DNA of 64,000 bases, from assembly GCF_018069755.1 (NCBI RefSeq), contig NZ_JAGQDE010000011.1, forward strand, positions 62,001 through 126,000, read 5' to 3'. The stretch is from Ideonella aquatica. GTDB lineage: Bacteria > Pseudomonadota > Gammaproteobacteria > Burkholderiales > Burkholderiaceae_C. The notes beneath the pieces were generated by a model. The model ran no database searches. It was not told the origin of the DNA and saw only the letters and a program-made list of their open reading frames with translations. The translations under genes were made by a program, and so were the position numbers. Shown here in pieces: positions 45,501-52,327 of this stretch; position 1 is the first letter of the stretch; each line of letters starts with the position of its first letter.

Positions 45501-45605
45501 CAGGTCCTTGAAGGCCTCCCGCAAAACGGATTCACGGGAGGAACCGCTCACCTGACGCAAGCGGCTGAGTTCGCCCAAATACTGGTTGATCAGCACCTGA
45601 CTCAT
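42510..45605 (-). CDS. Single-chain restriction-modification enzyme, type ISP/IIG-like (nuclease-methyltransferase-specificity)
   Basis: A 1031-residue enzyme. Near residues 50-85 is a PD-(D/E)xK nuclease motif, with Asp64 in RRYVDGALL and Glu79-x-Lys81 in FGYWEAKDEA. A helical coupler follows to about 300. The N6-adenine methyltransferase domain has motif I DPATGTGTF (340-348), motif IV IGNPPYNAN (NPPY at 453-456) and the adjacent helix VYTPNEIVRFMID. The rest resembles type ISP specificity domains (HYRPFVSLHYYADPTFSDRL, IFHYVYAVLHDP). The helicase of full-length type ISP enzymes is absent. ATG 45605. Bases about 43200-43980, within the specificity-side half, fall to roughly 43-50% GC, against far higher in flanks. 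It is coupled to the DUF3800 gene. Confidence 0.88.
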   Translation of the reverse strand: MSQVLINQYLGELSRLRQVSGSSRESVLREAFKDLLKGWGRQHDLIFVPEYEIQTATKDRRYVDGALLHELRVPFGYWEAKDEADDLDEEIARKFKRGYPQDNILFEDTHEAVLIQHRNEVMRCAVDDVAQLEKLLKLFFSFERAEVADFRQAVAQFKTDLPAVLQALREMIERQQKDNAGFRKAAKRFLAHAQEAINPSLTDADVREMLIQHILTEEIFSKVFGEDDFHRQNNVAKELYQLEGTFFSGDVKKRTLRGLDAYYAAIKSAAAQISSHQEKQSFLKLIYENFYKVYNAKAADRLGVVYTPNEIVRFMIDGADWLCEQHFGKSLVDKGVDILDPATGTGTFICELLEHFRGQPAKLKHKYDHELHANEVAILPYYVANLNIEATYAAITGEYREFASLCFVDTLDNVGLHTQAHGTTADLFGSVSEENVARIRRQNARRISVVIGNPPYNANQANENDNNKNRTYPAIDARIKQTYVAESAAKKTKRYDMYSRFFRWASDRLDENGVLAFITNRNFLDAREADGFRKTLAKEFVEVRILDLGGSVNDNPKLSGTKHNVFGIKTGVAISFLVKRRGNSKSERCRIFYSRRPEFEEASEKLAFVGKARLASVESEEIRPNARHDWLHQTHTDYAGLMPLADREGTGRAVFSLTANGVNTARDEWVYECDRASLEAKVKFMISEFNKENNRWRGVKEIDRERLGSRIKWSESLLAKVRRDPVHGLSSRFWASSHYRPFVSLHYYADPTFSDRLTNNHFQLFGRGLEVRVPSFAISAPGTSAVFRTLASDRVCDWHFMGDTQIYALYRHDDHGQSHDNITDWALKQFTAHYKAGAGKRLPEPTKEGIFHYVYAVLHDPHYRETYAQNLKREFPRVPLHGSTRADFWRWAGWGQALMDLHIGYESAEPFAFKRVDVPDTKARQNHGEAYAPKPILKSEPEDGRIRIDGETTLSGIPPEAWDYRLGNRSAIDWVLDQYKERKPKDPTIRARFDTYRFADHKEDVIKLLARVVFVSLRTLATVSEIEAASR

Positions 45606-45805
45606 GAGATCCCACCCTGTTGTGTTTGTTGGCGCTGATTTCAGCACACCGCCATCCGTCGGCCTAGTCGGGCCGCCACCGTTCGGAACGCCATTCTTGC
45701 AGTCTGTCCGGCCCACAGCCCCGACTGTCGCGCGCCGTTGGACACCCACCTGATCCAGGCGCACAGTGCAGCCATCGAGTGATGGACCACCCCAAGGAGA
45801 ACGTG

Positions 45806-46150
45806 ATGTCCCTGACCGACGAACTGGAACGCCTGGCCCGCCTGCATGCCGAGGGCCACCTGAGCGACGACGAGTACGCCCGCGCCAAGGCGCAAGCGCT
45901 CGCCGGTCCCTCGGTGGCGCGACAGGTCGGCCAGGGCCTCAACGGCCTGCGCCGGTCCCGTGACGACCGCTGGCTGGGCGGCGTTTGCGGCGGCCTGGCG
46001 CTGTCCACCGGCCTGGCCTCGTGGATCTGGCGTCTGGTCTTCCTGGGCCTGCTGCTGTGCGGTGGCACCGGCTTCGTGCTGTACCTGCTGGCTTGGCTGC
46101 TGGTGCCGCTGGCCGAGCGCCCGCTGCCGCCCTCGGCCCAGATCGCCTGA
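45806..46150 (+). CDS. SHOCT and PspC domain membrane protein
   Basis: A 114-residue protein. Residues about 2-35 form a SHOCT helix pair (LTDELERLARLHAEGHLSDDEYARAKAQAL). Residues about 50-105 are a PspC domain (RDDRWLGGVCGGLALSTGLASWIWRLVF, then two hydrophobic helices ending LAWLLVPLAE). PspC-type proteins take part in envelope stress responses at the inner membrane. ATG 45806 has AAGGAGA upstream. It is divergent from the restriction-modification gene across about 200 bases. A tiny hydrophobic protein follows 11 bases later. Confidence 0.85.
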   Translation: MSLTDELERLARLHAEGHLSDDEYARAKAQALAGPSVARQVGQGLNGLRRSRDDRWLGGVCGGLALSTGLASWIWRLVFLGLLLCGGTGFVLYLLAWLLVPLAERPLPPSAQIA

Positions 46151-46161
46151 GGAGCGCCGCC

Positions 46162-46350
46162 ATGCTGAGCTTTCTGCTGTGGTGCCTGCTGTTCGTGCTG
46201 TGCTGGCCGCTGGCCCTGCTGGCGCTGGTGCTGTGGCCGCTGGTGTGGCTGATCACGCTGCCGTTTCGGCTGCTGGGGATGCTGATCTCCTGGCCCTTCG
46301 TCTGGTTGGCCGCACTGATCTGGCTGCCCTGGCGCCTGATGCGCTCCTGA
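46162..46350 (+). CDS. 62-residue hydrophobic membrane protein
   Basis: The protein is almost wholly hydrophobic and Trp/Leu-rich (MLSFLLWCLLFVLCWPLALL, ending LPWRLMRS) and would form two membrane helices with a short basic end. GAGGAG lies eight bases upstream of ATG 46162, a strong start signal. It is 11 bases after the PspC-domain gene, so the two are co-transcribed and may act together in the inner membrane. I do not recognise a named family. Confidence 0.7.
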   Translation: MLSFLLWCLLFVLCWPLALLALVLWPLVWLITLPFRLLGMLISWPFVWLAALIWLPWRLMRS

Positions 46351-46392
46351 GTACGATGTGCGGGTGACACCGCCCATCGCCTCGTTCCGCCC

Positions 46393-47088
46393 GTGAGCCG
46401 CGCCGCACGCCTGCTGGATCTGCTGCAGCTGCTGCGCCGCCACCGCCGCCCGCTGACCGGCGCCGCGATCGCCGCCGAGCTGGGCATCAGCCTGCGCACG
46501 CTGTACCGCGACATCGCCACGCTGCAGGCCCAGGGTGCAGCCATCGACGGCGCGCCCGGCCTGGGCTACCAGCTGCGCGACGGCTTCCTGCTGCCGCCGC
46601 TGATGTTCGGCGCCGACGAGCTGGATGCGCTGGTGCTGGGCTGCCGCTGGGTGGCCGACCGCGCTGATCCAGCCTTGGCCGCCGCCGCGCGCGACGCGCT
46701 GGCCAAGATCAGCGCCGTGCTGCCGCCCGAGCGGCGCACGGCCGTCGAGCACAGCGGCCTGCTGGTGGGCCCAGCCACACCCGCCGAGCAGGACCCCGAG
46801 GCCCTGGCCACGCTGCGCCGCGCGATCCGCGCCGAGCACCGGCTGCGCATCGGCTACCGCGATGTCCACGGCGAGACCAGCCAGCGCGTGGTCTGGCCGC
46901 TGGCACTGGGCTTCTTCGACCGCGTGCAGGTGCTGGTCGCCTGGTGCGAGCTGCGCGGCGCGCTGCGGCATTTCCGCACCGACCGCCTCAGCAGCGTGGA
47001 CGACCTGGCCGGACGCTACCCGCGCCGCCGCGCCACGCTGCTGGCCGAGTGGCGCGCCGAACAGGGCATCACTGCTGACGGAATCTGA
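46393..47088 (+). CDS. YafY/WYL-family transcriptional regulator
   Basis: A 231-residue regulator. The N-terminal helix-turn-helix reads RAARLLDLLQLLRRHRRPLTGAAIAAELGISLRTLYRDIATLQAQGA, the YafY-like form. The C-terminal WYL-type domain from about residue 135 has LRRAIRAEHRLRIGYRDVHGETSQRVVWPLALGF and ending HFRTDRLSSV. WYL domains bind ligands, often nucleic acids or nucleotides. The start is GTG 46393. The VOC protein gene lies 43 bases downstream, and such regulators often control that kind of neighbour. Confidence 0.9.
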   Translation: MSRAARLLDLLQLLRRHRRPLTGAAIAAELGISLRTLYRDIATLQAQGAAIDGAPGLGYQLRDGFLLPPLMFGADELDALVLGCRWVADRADPALAAAARDALAKISAVLPPERRTAVEHSGLLVGPATPAEQDPEALATLRRAIRAEHRLRIGYRDVHGETSQRVVWPLALGFFDRVQVLVAWCELRGALRHFRTDRLSSVDDLAGRYPRRRATLLAEWRAEQGITADGI

Positions 47089-47131
47089 CACGGCGCAGCG
47101 CGAGCATGGTGGCTCTTCAACGGAGCCCCCC

Positions 47132-47500
47132 ATGACCCACCCCAGCACCACCATCCTCTATGTCGCCGATCCGCTGGCCAGCGCCCGCTGGTGGGGCGAG
47201 CGGCTCGCGCTGCAACCGGTCGAAGCCTCGCCCGGCTTCGCGATGTTCGTGCTGCCCGGCGGCCTGCAGATCGGCCTGTGGAAAGCGCCCGACGTGCAGC
47301 CTGCCGCCGGCGCCCCCGGCGGCAGTGAGCTGACGATCACGCTGGGCACGCACGCCGAGGTCGACGCGCTGCACGCCCGGTGGGCCGCGCAAGGCCTGCG
47401 GGTGCTGCAGCCGCCCACCGACATGGACTTCGGCCACACCTGCACCGTGGCCGACCCGGATGGGCACCGGCTGCGGGCGTTCGCGCCGCACGCGGCCTGA
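47132..47500 (+). CDS. VOC (glyoxalase/bleomycin-resistance) family protein
   Basis: A 122-residue protein with two beta-alpha-beta-beta-beta modules. The first begins TTILYVADPLASARWWGERLAL, and the second has LHARWAAQGLRVLQPPTDMDFGHTCTVADPDGHRLRAFAP. The final DPDGHRLR segment is the usual end of the fold. Members of the superfamily bind metal and act as isomerases, dioxygenases or antibiotic-binding proteins. A metal Glu in the expected last-strand position is missing, so a binding rather than enzymatic role is possible. CGGAG lies upstream of ATG 47132. Confidence 0.85.
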   Translation: MTHPSTTILYVADPLASARWWGERLALQPVEASPGFAMFVLPGGLQIGLWKAPDVQPAAGAPGGSELTITLGTHAEVDALHARWAAQGLRVLQPPTDMDFGHTCTVADPDGHRLRAFAPHAA

Positions 47501-47520
47501 GACCCCCTGGGTGCAGCGCC

Positions 47521-48021
47521 TCAGCCGGCTGCGGCGCTCAGCAGATCCTTCAACTGAGCGGTGGTCAATTCCTTGGGCTGTCCGCGCCAGGTCACCACGC
47601 TCTGCCGGTTCAGGGTCATGGCGTAGGGCACGCCGCGCACGCGCAGCGGGTCGAACAGCTGGCGCCGGGTATCGAGCGCAATGGGCAGCTCGACAGGGAC
47701 CTTGGCCACAAAGGGGGATACCTTGCCCGCGTCCTCGTCAGTGACGGCGATGATCTCCAGGCCTGGCTCCGAGCGGCGCCATTCGTTCAGCAGGGGAAAG
47801 GTCTCGCGGCACGGCTCACACCAAGTGGCCCAGAAGTACCACATGGTCAGTGCGCTGCCAGCGCGGGGCCGGCGATCCAGGTAGGCCAACTCCGGGATCG
47901 CGATGCGCTGCCCCAGGCTGATGCCGTTGAACCAGTCCATCAGGTTGGCATGGGCCAGAGGGGTGGCGGCCAGCAGAGGGAGTGTGAGAAAGCCGCGTCG
48001 GTGCAGGGGCAGGGTCGTCAT
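47521..48021 (-). CDS. Secreted thioredoxin-fold protein (TlpA-like)
   Basis: A 166-residue protein. The N-terminus LHRRGFLTLPLLAATPLAHA looks like an export signal with a Tat-like RRGFL motif. The thioredoxin fold carries the active-site CxxC in MWYFWATWCEPCRETFPLL, with cis-Pro in RVRGVPYAMTLN. It is probably a periplasmic thiol-disulfide reductase of the TlpA/ResA type. ATG 48021 was chosen over an upstream open frame with no signal. It converges with the VOC gene. About 257 bases upstream, to 48278, show no gene. Confidence 0.82.
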   Translation of the reverse strand: MTTLPLHRRGFLTLPLLAATPLAHANLMDWFNGISLGQRIAIPELAYLDRRPRAGSALTMWYFWATWCEPCRETFPLLNEWRRSEPGLEIIAVTDEDAGKVSPFVAKVPVELPIALDTRRQLFDPLRVRGVPYAMTLNRQSVVTWRGQPKELTTAQLKDLLSAAAG

Positions 48022-48278
48022 GGTGTAGGGGGACTCAGGTTCAGGCGGGCGGGGCCGCTGTGGCAGCCGCCGCACGGCCCATCGGATGTTGCTTGCGGCA
48101 GCCTGCCCAGCCGGCGTTGACGATCGCTTGCGGCAGTGGGGTGGCCAACACCCGGACGGGCACCATCCCCGATGCCAACAGCCGGCGAGCTGTCATCCTG
48201 GCCCATGGCGCGCTGCCTGAGTGAACAGGTGACGCTGAAGAACCCATCGTCGGGCACCGAAGGTCTTGGGGCGCAGCG

Positions 48279-48980
48279 TCACTTCACCGCCGACTCGCCG
48301 CTGGGCATCAGCGTCATCGTGGTCTTGAAGTGCGGCAAGGCCAGCAGGGGCGCGTGCGAGAGCTGCAGCGGCGCCGGGCTACTCAGCAGCTCAGCATCCA
48401 GGGGAACGATCAGCCGCCCGTTGGCATCGGCCTGCCAGCGGCGCATGACGCCTTGGACCTCCAGCGAGGCGACCGCCGCGTCGCCCTTGGCGAAACGCAG
48501 ATCCAATCCTGTCGCCTTGGGCATGAACAGCGCCCAGAAGCCGGCGTGTTTGCGGATCCCTGCGGCGGCCTGCTGCACCGACTGCATCCAGTCGGCGTAG
48601 CTGCGGCTGCCCTGCGCTGGCGGATCAATGCCCACCTCGACCACCAGTCCGACTTTGACGCCCGGCGGCGCCTGCAACAAGACCTCGGGGTCTTCCTGGC
48701 GCCAATGGACGCCACGCGGCAGGACCACCAGATGATCGGCATGGATCGGCACCTCGACACGCGCGGTCGGGCTCACAAACAGGCGCAGGCCGCCCACTGG
48801 CACCGGCACGCTGGGATCCAGTCGCAGGCGCAGGCGCAGGCCGCGGCGCTGCTCAGGCGCGATGGATTCGAATGTCTCGTGGAGCTCGGCGATCTCGCCG
48901 TATCTCAGCCAGACTCGCTCAACGGCGGCCGCTGGGGTCAGGCAGAGCAGGGACAGCCCCAGGCCGAGCAGCCAGGCCAT
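48279..48980 (-). CDS. Secreted hypothetical protein, 233 residues
   Basis: Not recognised. It begins with a clear signal peptide (MAWLLGLGLSLLCLTPAAA). The mature protein starts VERVWLRYGEIAELHETFESI and is beta-rich, with VGGLRLFVSPTARVEVPIHADHLVVLPRG and later repeated short strands. It contains no cysteines after the signal peptide and no catalytic motif that I can name. It is probably periplasmic. The frame stays open upstream to 49232, but those codons look non-coding. Confidence 0.6.
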   Translation of the reverse strand: MAWLLGLGLSLLCLTPAAAVERVWLRYGEIAELHETFESIAPEQRRGLRLRLRLDPSVPVPVGGLRLFVSPTARVEVPIHADHLVVLPRGVHWRQEDPEVLLQAPPGVKVGLVVEVGIDPPAQGSRSYADWMQSVQQAAAGIRKHAGFWALFMPKATGLDLRFAKGDAAVASLEVQGVMRRWQADANGRLIVPLDAELLSSPAPLQLSHAPLLALPHFKTTMTLMPSGESAVK

Positions 48981-49332
48981 GGCGCGCAGCCCGGCGGTGC
49001 GACACGTGAAAGCCCGATGCGGCAGCGACCTCGCCGGTGGCTGCGACGACAGGCCCAAACCATGCTGGCGCAGCCCGTTGTGCGAGTCCATCAATGGCCC
49101 CACACCGCCATGCAAATCCACACCATCCGGCGCGCCATCGCACCGGCGCGAAGCCTGCACCGCCCCGTGTATCGCATATGAGTTCCCTGAAGTGATCTTG
49201 GATGCCAGTTCTTGTCGGCATCTCGTCAACACATGGTAGCCCCCGGGCCGGACTCAGGGGCTCGGCGCCGAGGGCATCTGTCGGGACGCAGTGGGTTTCC
49301 AGCCACTCTTTTCAACGCCAAGCGCCAGCAAT
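48981..49332. other. Gene-free stretch
   Basis: About 350 bases between the secreted hypothetical gene and the DUF2332 gene. The only open frame is the upstream extension of the former, without a start signal. I see no terminator, promoter or RNA gene. Confidence 0.5.
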
Positions 49333-50478
49333 TCAAAGAGTAACGGACCATTCCTGCCACGATAGCCACTGGCCGTGCGGATGACTCCGCGCCAGCAACG
49401 CCGTCTGCCGGCCCCAGCGCAGGCGCCAGAAGGTCTGCGCCGCCGGGTCGGCGCGGGCCTCACCAGGCACCGGGCCGGTGGGCAGCGTGATGCCGCCCAG
49501 CGCCTGCGTGCAGCGCGCATCCTCGGCCGACAGCCAGGCCAGGCCGCGCTGGCGCACCAGCGCCTCGGCCTGCGCCGCAAAGCGGGCCAGTGCCGCGTTG
49601 TCGAAGTAGGCCAGCACCCAGCTGTGCAGCAGCACCGGTTGCACGCCGGGCGGCAGCGTGTCCAGCCAGCGGGTCAGGCGGGCCAGGCCGTCGTCGCAGC
49701 GCTCGACCGGGAACGGCCGCTGGCGCGCCAATGCGGCGGCGGCCTGCAGGCGCGCGTCGCGCGCGCGGTCGCTCGGCCACAGGCAGGCGCGCAGCCAGCG
49801 CAGCGCCTGGGGGTCGGCCAGGTCCACCGGCTGCAGGTCCACGCCCAGGCGGGCGTCGAGCTGCCAGGTCGGCCCGGCGGGCGGCACGGTGCCGTGGCTG
49901 CGGGCGTCCAGCACCAGCGCGCCATCGGCCGCACTGCCCCGCTCATGCAGCGCGCCGTCCGCGCCGAGATATCGAATGCGGCAGGCATCGACCTGCAGGT
50001 TCAGGCCGGCGCTGCAGCCGAAGTCGAACAGCGCCAGCCGCGGGCGGCCGCTGAGTGCCGCCACCTGCGCCAGCGCCGGCCACAGCACGCTGCAGCGACC
50101 GATCTCGTTGGTCTGCGTGTGGCGGCACGCCAGCGTCGCGCTCAGCGCAGCGTGGTGCTGCGCCACACAGGTCTCCAGCGCCGCGCCCAGCGCGGGGTCC
50201 TCGGGCAGGCGCTGGCCACCCACGCTGGCGTACCAGGCTCCCAGGCCCAGCGGCCGGCCGTCGGCCAGCACGCGCTCGTGCAGCGCCGCCAGCAGCAGCG
50301 TGGCGCGGCGCTGGGTGGGCGGTGCGACATCGTGCAGCGCCAGCAGCGCCGGGCGGCGCGCCACCAGCCGGCACAGCCGCTGGTACAGCGGCTCCTCCTG
50401 GAAATCGTCGAGCCCGCAGCGCTCATAGCGCGCCGCGTCCGGGTGGTCGGCCAGCGGCCGTCGCAGGTCGTCGTTCAT
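49333..50478 (-). CDS. DUF2332 family protein
   Basis: A 381-residue protein. It has the DUF2332 landmarks: EEPLYQRLCRLVARRPALLALHDVAPPTQRRATLLLAALH near the start, CRHTQTNEIGRCSVLWPALAQV, then RLALFDFGCSAGLNLQVDACRIRYLG. The last resembles the SAM-binding glycine motif of Rossmann methyltransferases, so a methyltransferase fold is likely, but no substrate is established for the family. ATG 50478; an in-frame TTG lies at 50487. It is divergent from a Crp/Fnr regulator, with 70 bases between the starts. Confidence 0.82.
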   Translation of the reverse strand: MNDDLRRPLADHPDAARYERCGLDDFQEEPLYQRLCRLVARRPALLALHDVAPPTQRRATLLLAALHERVLADGRPLGLGAWYASVGGQRLPEDPALGAALETCVAQHHAALSATLACRHTQTNEIGRCSVLWPALAQVAALSGRPRLALFDFGCSAGLNLQVDACRIRYLGADGALHERGSAADGALVLDARSHGTVPPAGPTWQLDARLGVDLQPVDLADPQALRWLRACLWPSDRARDARLQAAAALARQRPFPVERCDDGLARLTRWLDTLPPGVQPVLLHSWVLAYFDNAALARFAAQAEALVRQRGLAWLSAEDARCTQALGGITLPTGPVPGEARADPAAQTFWRLRWGRQTALLARSHPHGQWLSWQEWSVTL

Positions 50479-50548
50479 TCCCCGCAAGGCTAGCGGTCGG
50501 CGCGCTGCCAGATTGTCAAACGGTGGACAGTTGGCGAAGATACCGCCG

Positions 50549-51199
50549 ATGGACGACGACGCTCGCCGCTTTCTGGACGGCCACTTCCCCGGCCTGCGCT
50601 GGCCGGCCGCACTGGCGCCGCTGCTGCGCAGCCGCCGGGTGGCGCGCGGCGCAGTGATCGTGCCGCAGGGGGCCAGCGGCCACCCGCTGTACGGCGTGCT
50701 CGCCGGCGCGCTGGAGATCCGGCTGCTGGCAGCAGATGGCGGGGTGTCGGTGATCGAGCATGTCGGCGCCGGCCAGCTGTTTGGCCTGACCAGTCTGGCG
50801 ACCGGCGCGCCGTCCAGCTACGAGGCGGTGGCCGCCGCGCCCACCCGGCTGCTGTGCATCGACGCCGCCGCCTACACGCTGCTGATGGACACGGTGCCCG
50901 GCTTCGGCCGCGCACTGCTGCGCGAGTTCGCACGGCGCCACGATGGCACGGTGCAGCAGTTGGCTGCCGCCCGGCTGCAGGGCGGCATGGAGCGGCTGAC
51001 GCTGGCCCTGGCCCAGCTGCGCCGCGAGCAGGCGCCCGCCCCCGACGGGCGCGGCGCGGTGCCGCTGCGCACCACCCAGCAGGCACTGGCCGAGCTGGCC
51101 GGGCTCTCGCGCCAGCGCGTCAACACCCTGCTGGCTCAGTTGGCATCCCAGGGCCGCGTGCAGCGCCGCTATGGCACCCTCTGGCTGCTGCCTGATTGA
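50549..51199 (+). CDS. Crp/Fnr family transcriptional regulator
   Basis: A 216-residue regulator. The N-terminal cyclic-nucleotide-type beta roll reads ARGAVIVPQGASGHPLYGVLAGALEIRL and HVGAGQLFGLTSL. A long helix follows, then a C-terminal winged helix with TTQQALAELAGLSRQRVNTLLAQLASQGRVQRRYGTLWLL. There is no N-terminal Cys cluster, so it is not an Fe-S Fnr, and the cAMP-binding Arg-Ser pair is not evident. ATG 50549. It could regulate the divergent DUF2332 gene; the short shared intergenic region contains no clear Crp palindrome. Confidence 0.9.
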   Translation: MDDDARRFLDGHFPGLRWPAALAPLLRSRRVARGAVIVPQGASGHPLYGVLAGALEIRLLAADGGVSVIEHVGAGQLFGLTSLATGAPSSYEAVAAAPTRLLCIDAAAYTLLMDTVPGFGRALLREFARRHDGTVQQLAAARLQGGMERLTLALAQLRREQAPAPDGRGAVPLRTTQQALAELAGLSRQRVNTLLAQLASQGRVQRRYGTLWLLPD

Positions 51200-51239
51200 T
51201 CCCCCAACGCGCGGGCATACATCCCGCTGGCCTGCCTGT

Positions 51240-52304
51240 TCAGGCGCTGAGCGCCAGGCCCTGCCCCGCCGCCATCCGGCCCACCACCGCCGCCTGCGCA
51301 AAGCCGTGGCGGGCGAACACCGCCTGCACCGCGTCCAGCGCCTCGGGCGCGCAGGCGACCAGCAGGCCGCCGCTGGTCTGCGGGTCGGTCAGCAGCGCGC
51401 GGTCCACGTCGGCAAAACCGGCGGGCAGGCTCACCTCGGCGCCGTAGCCGGCCCAGTTGCGGCCCGACGCGCCGGTGACGAAACCCTGCTCGGCCAGCGC
51501 CCGCACACCCGGGTGCAGCGGCACCGCGCGCCAGTCGATCTGGGCCTGCAGGCCGGCGCCGCGGGCCATTTCCAGGCCGTGGCCGGCCAGTCCGAAGCCG
51601 GTGACGTCGGTGATCGCGTGCACGCCGTCGATCAGCGCCAGGTCGGGACCCGGCGTGTTCAGCGCGGTGGTGCTGGCGATCATGCGGGCGTAGCCCTCAG
51701 CGTCCAGCGCGCCCTTCTTCAGCGCCGCGCTCATCACGCCCACGCCCAGCGGCTTGCCCAGCACCAGCAGGTCACCCTCGCGGGCGTCGGCGTTGCGCTT
51801 GACGCGCGCCGGGTGCACCAGGCCCAGCGCCACCAGACCGTAGATGGCCTCGACCGAGTCGATCGTGTGGCCGCCGGCCACCGGAATGCCCGCGGCCCGG
51901 CAGACGCTGGCGCCGCCTTCCAGGATGCGGCCGATGGTGGCGGTGCTGAGCTTGCCGATCGGCATGCCCACCAGCGCCAGCGCCAGGATCGGCCGGCCGC
52001 CCATGGCGTAGACATCGCTGATCGCGTTGGTGGCGGCGATGCGGCCGAAGTCGAACGGGTCGTCGACGATGGGCATGAAGAAGTCGGTGGTGGCGATCAG
52101 CGCCTGCTCGTCGTTCAGACGGTAGACGGCGGCGTCATCCGAGGTCTCGATGCCCACCAGCAGCTCGGGCGGCAGCGGCATCGCGGCGGTGCCGCGCAGG
52201 ATCTCGGAGAGCACGCCCGGGGCAATCTTGCAGCCGCAGCCGCCGCCGTGGGAGAGCGAGGTCAGGCGGGGTTCGTCGGTGGGGGTCGGCGGGCGGTCAG
52301 TCAT
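51240..52304 (-). CDS. selD: Selenide, water dikinase SelD
   Basis: A 354-residue enzyme that makes selenophosphate from selenide and ATP. The N-terminal active site LSHGGGCGCKIAP has Cys23 and Lys26, matching the catalytic Cys17 and Lys20 of E. coli; it is a Cys form, not selenocysteine. Further blocks are DDAAVYRLNDEQALIATTDFFMPIVDDPFDFGRIAATNAISDVYAMGG and VAGGHTIDS. The start is ATG 52304, with GGAGA upstream; ATG 52313 is also in frame. No selA, selB or mnmH is in the window, so the use of selenophosphate (tRNA selenouridine or selenoproteins) is undecided. Confidence 0.95.
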   Translation of the reverse strand: MTDRPPTPTDEPRLTSLSHGGGCGCKIAPGVLSEILRGTAAMPLPPELLVGIETSDDAAVYRLNDEQALIATTDFFMPIVDDPFDFGRIAATNAISDVYAMGGRPILALALVGMPIGKLSTATIGRILEGGASVCRAAGIPVAGGHTIDSVEAIYGLVALGLVHPARVKRNADAREGDLLVLGKPLGVGVMSAALKKGALDAEGYARMIASTTALNTPGPDLALIDGVHAITDVTGFGLAGHGLEMARGAGLQAQIDWRAVPLHPGVRALAEQGFVTGASGRNWAGYGAEVSLPAGFADVDRALLTDPQTSGGLLVACAPEALDAVQAVFARHGFAQAAVVGRMAAGQGLALSA

Positions 52305-52327
52305 GGGATGCATTCTCCGCGGGATGG

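Noticed and set aside
48022-48278. Short frames with a CGGCH motif upstream of the TlpA-like gene, as a cytochrome
   Set aside because: No signal peptide or ribosome-binding site, and the surrounding translation looks like non-coding GC-rich sequence.
49333-50478. Calling the DUF2332 protein a defined methyltransferase
   Set aside because: The DFGCSAGLN glycine motif is suggestive, but the family has no established reaction that I can cite.
52228-52240. Selenocysteine in SelD
   Set aside because: The catalytic codon encodes Cys in GGGCGCKI; no in-frame TGA is present.
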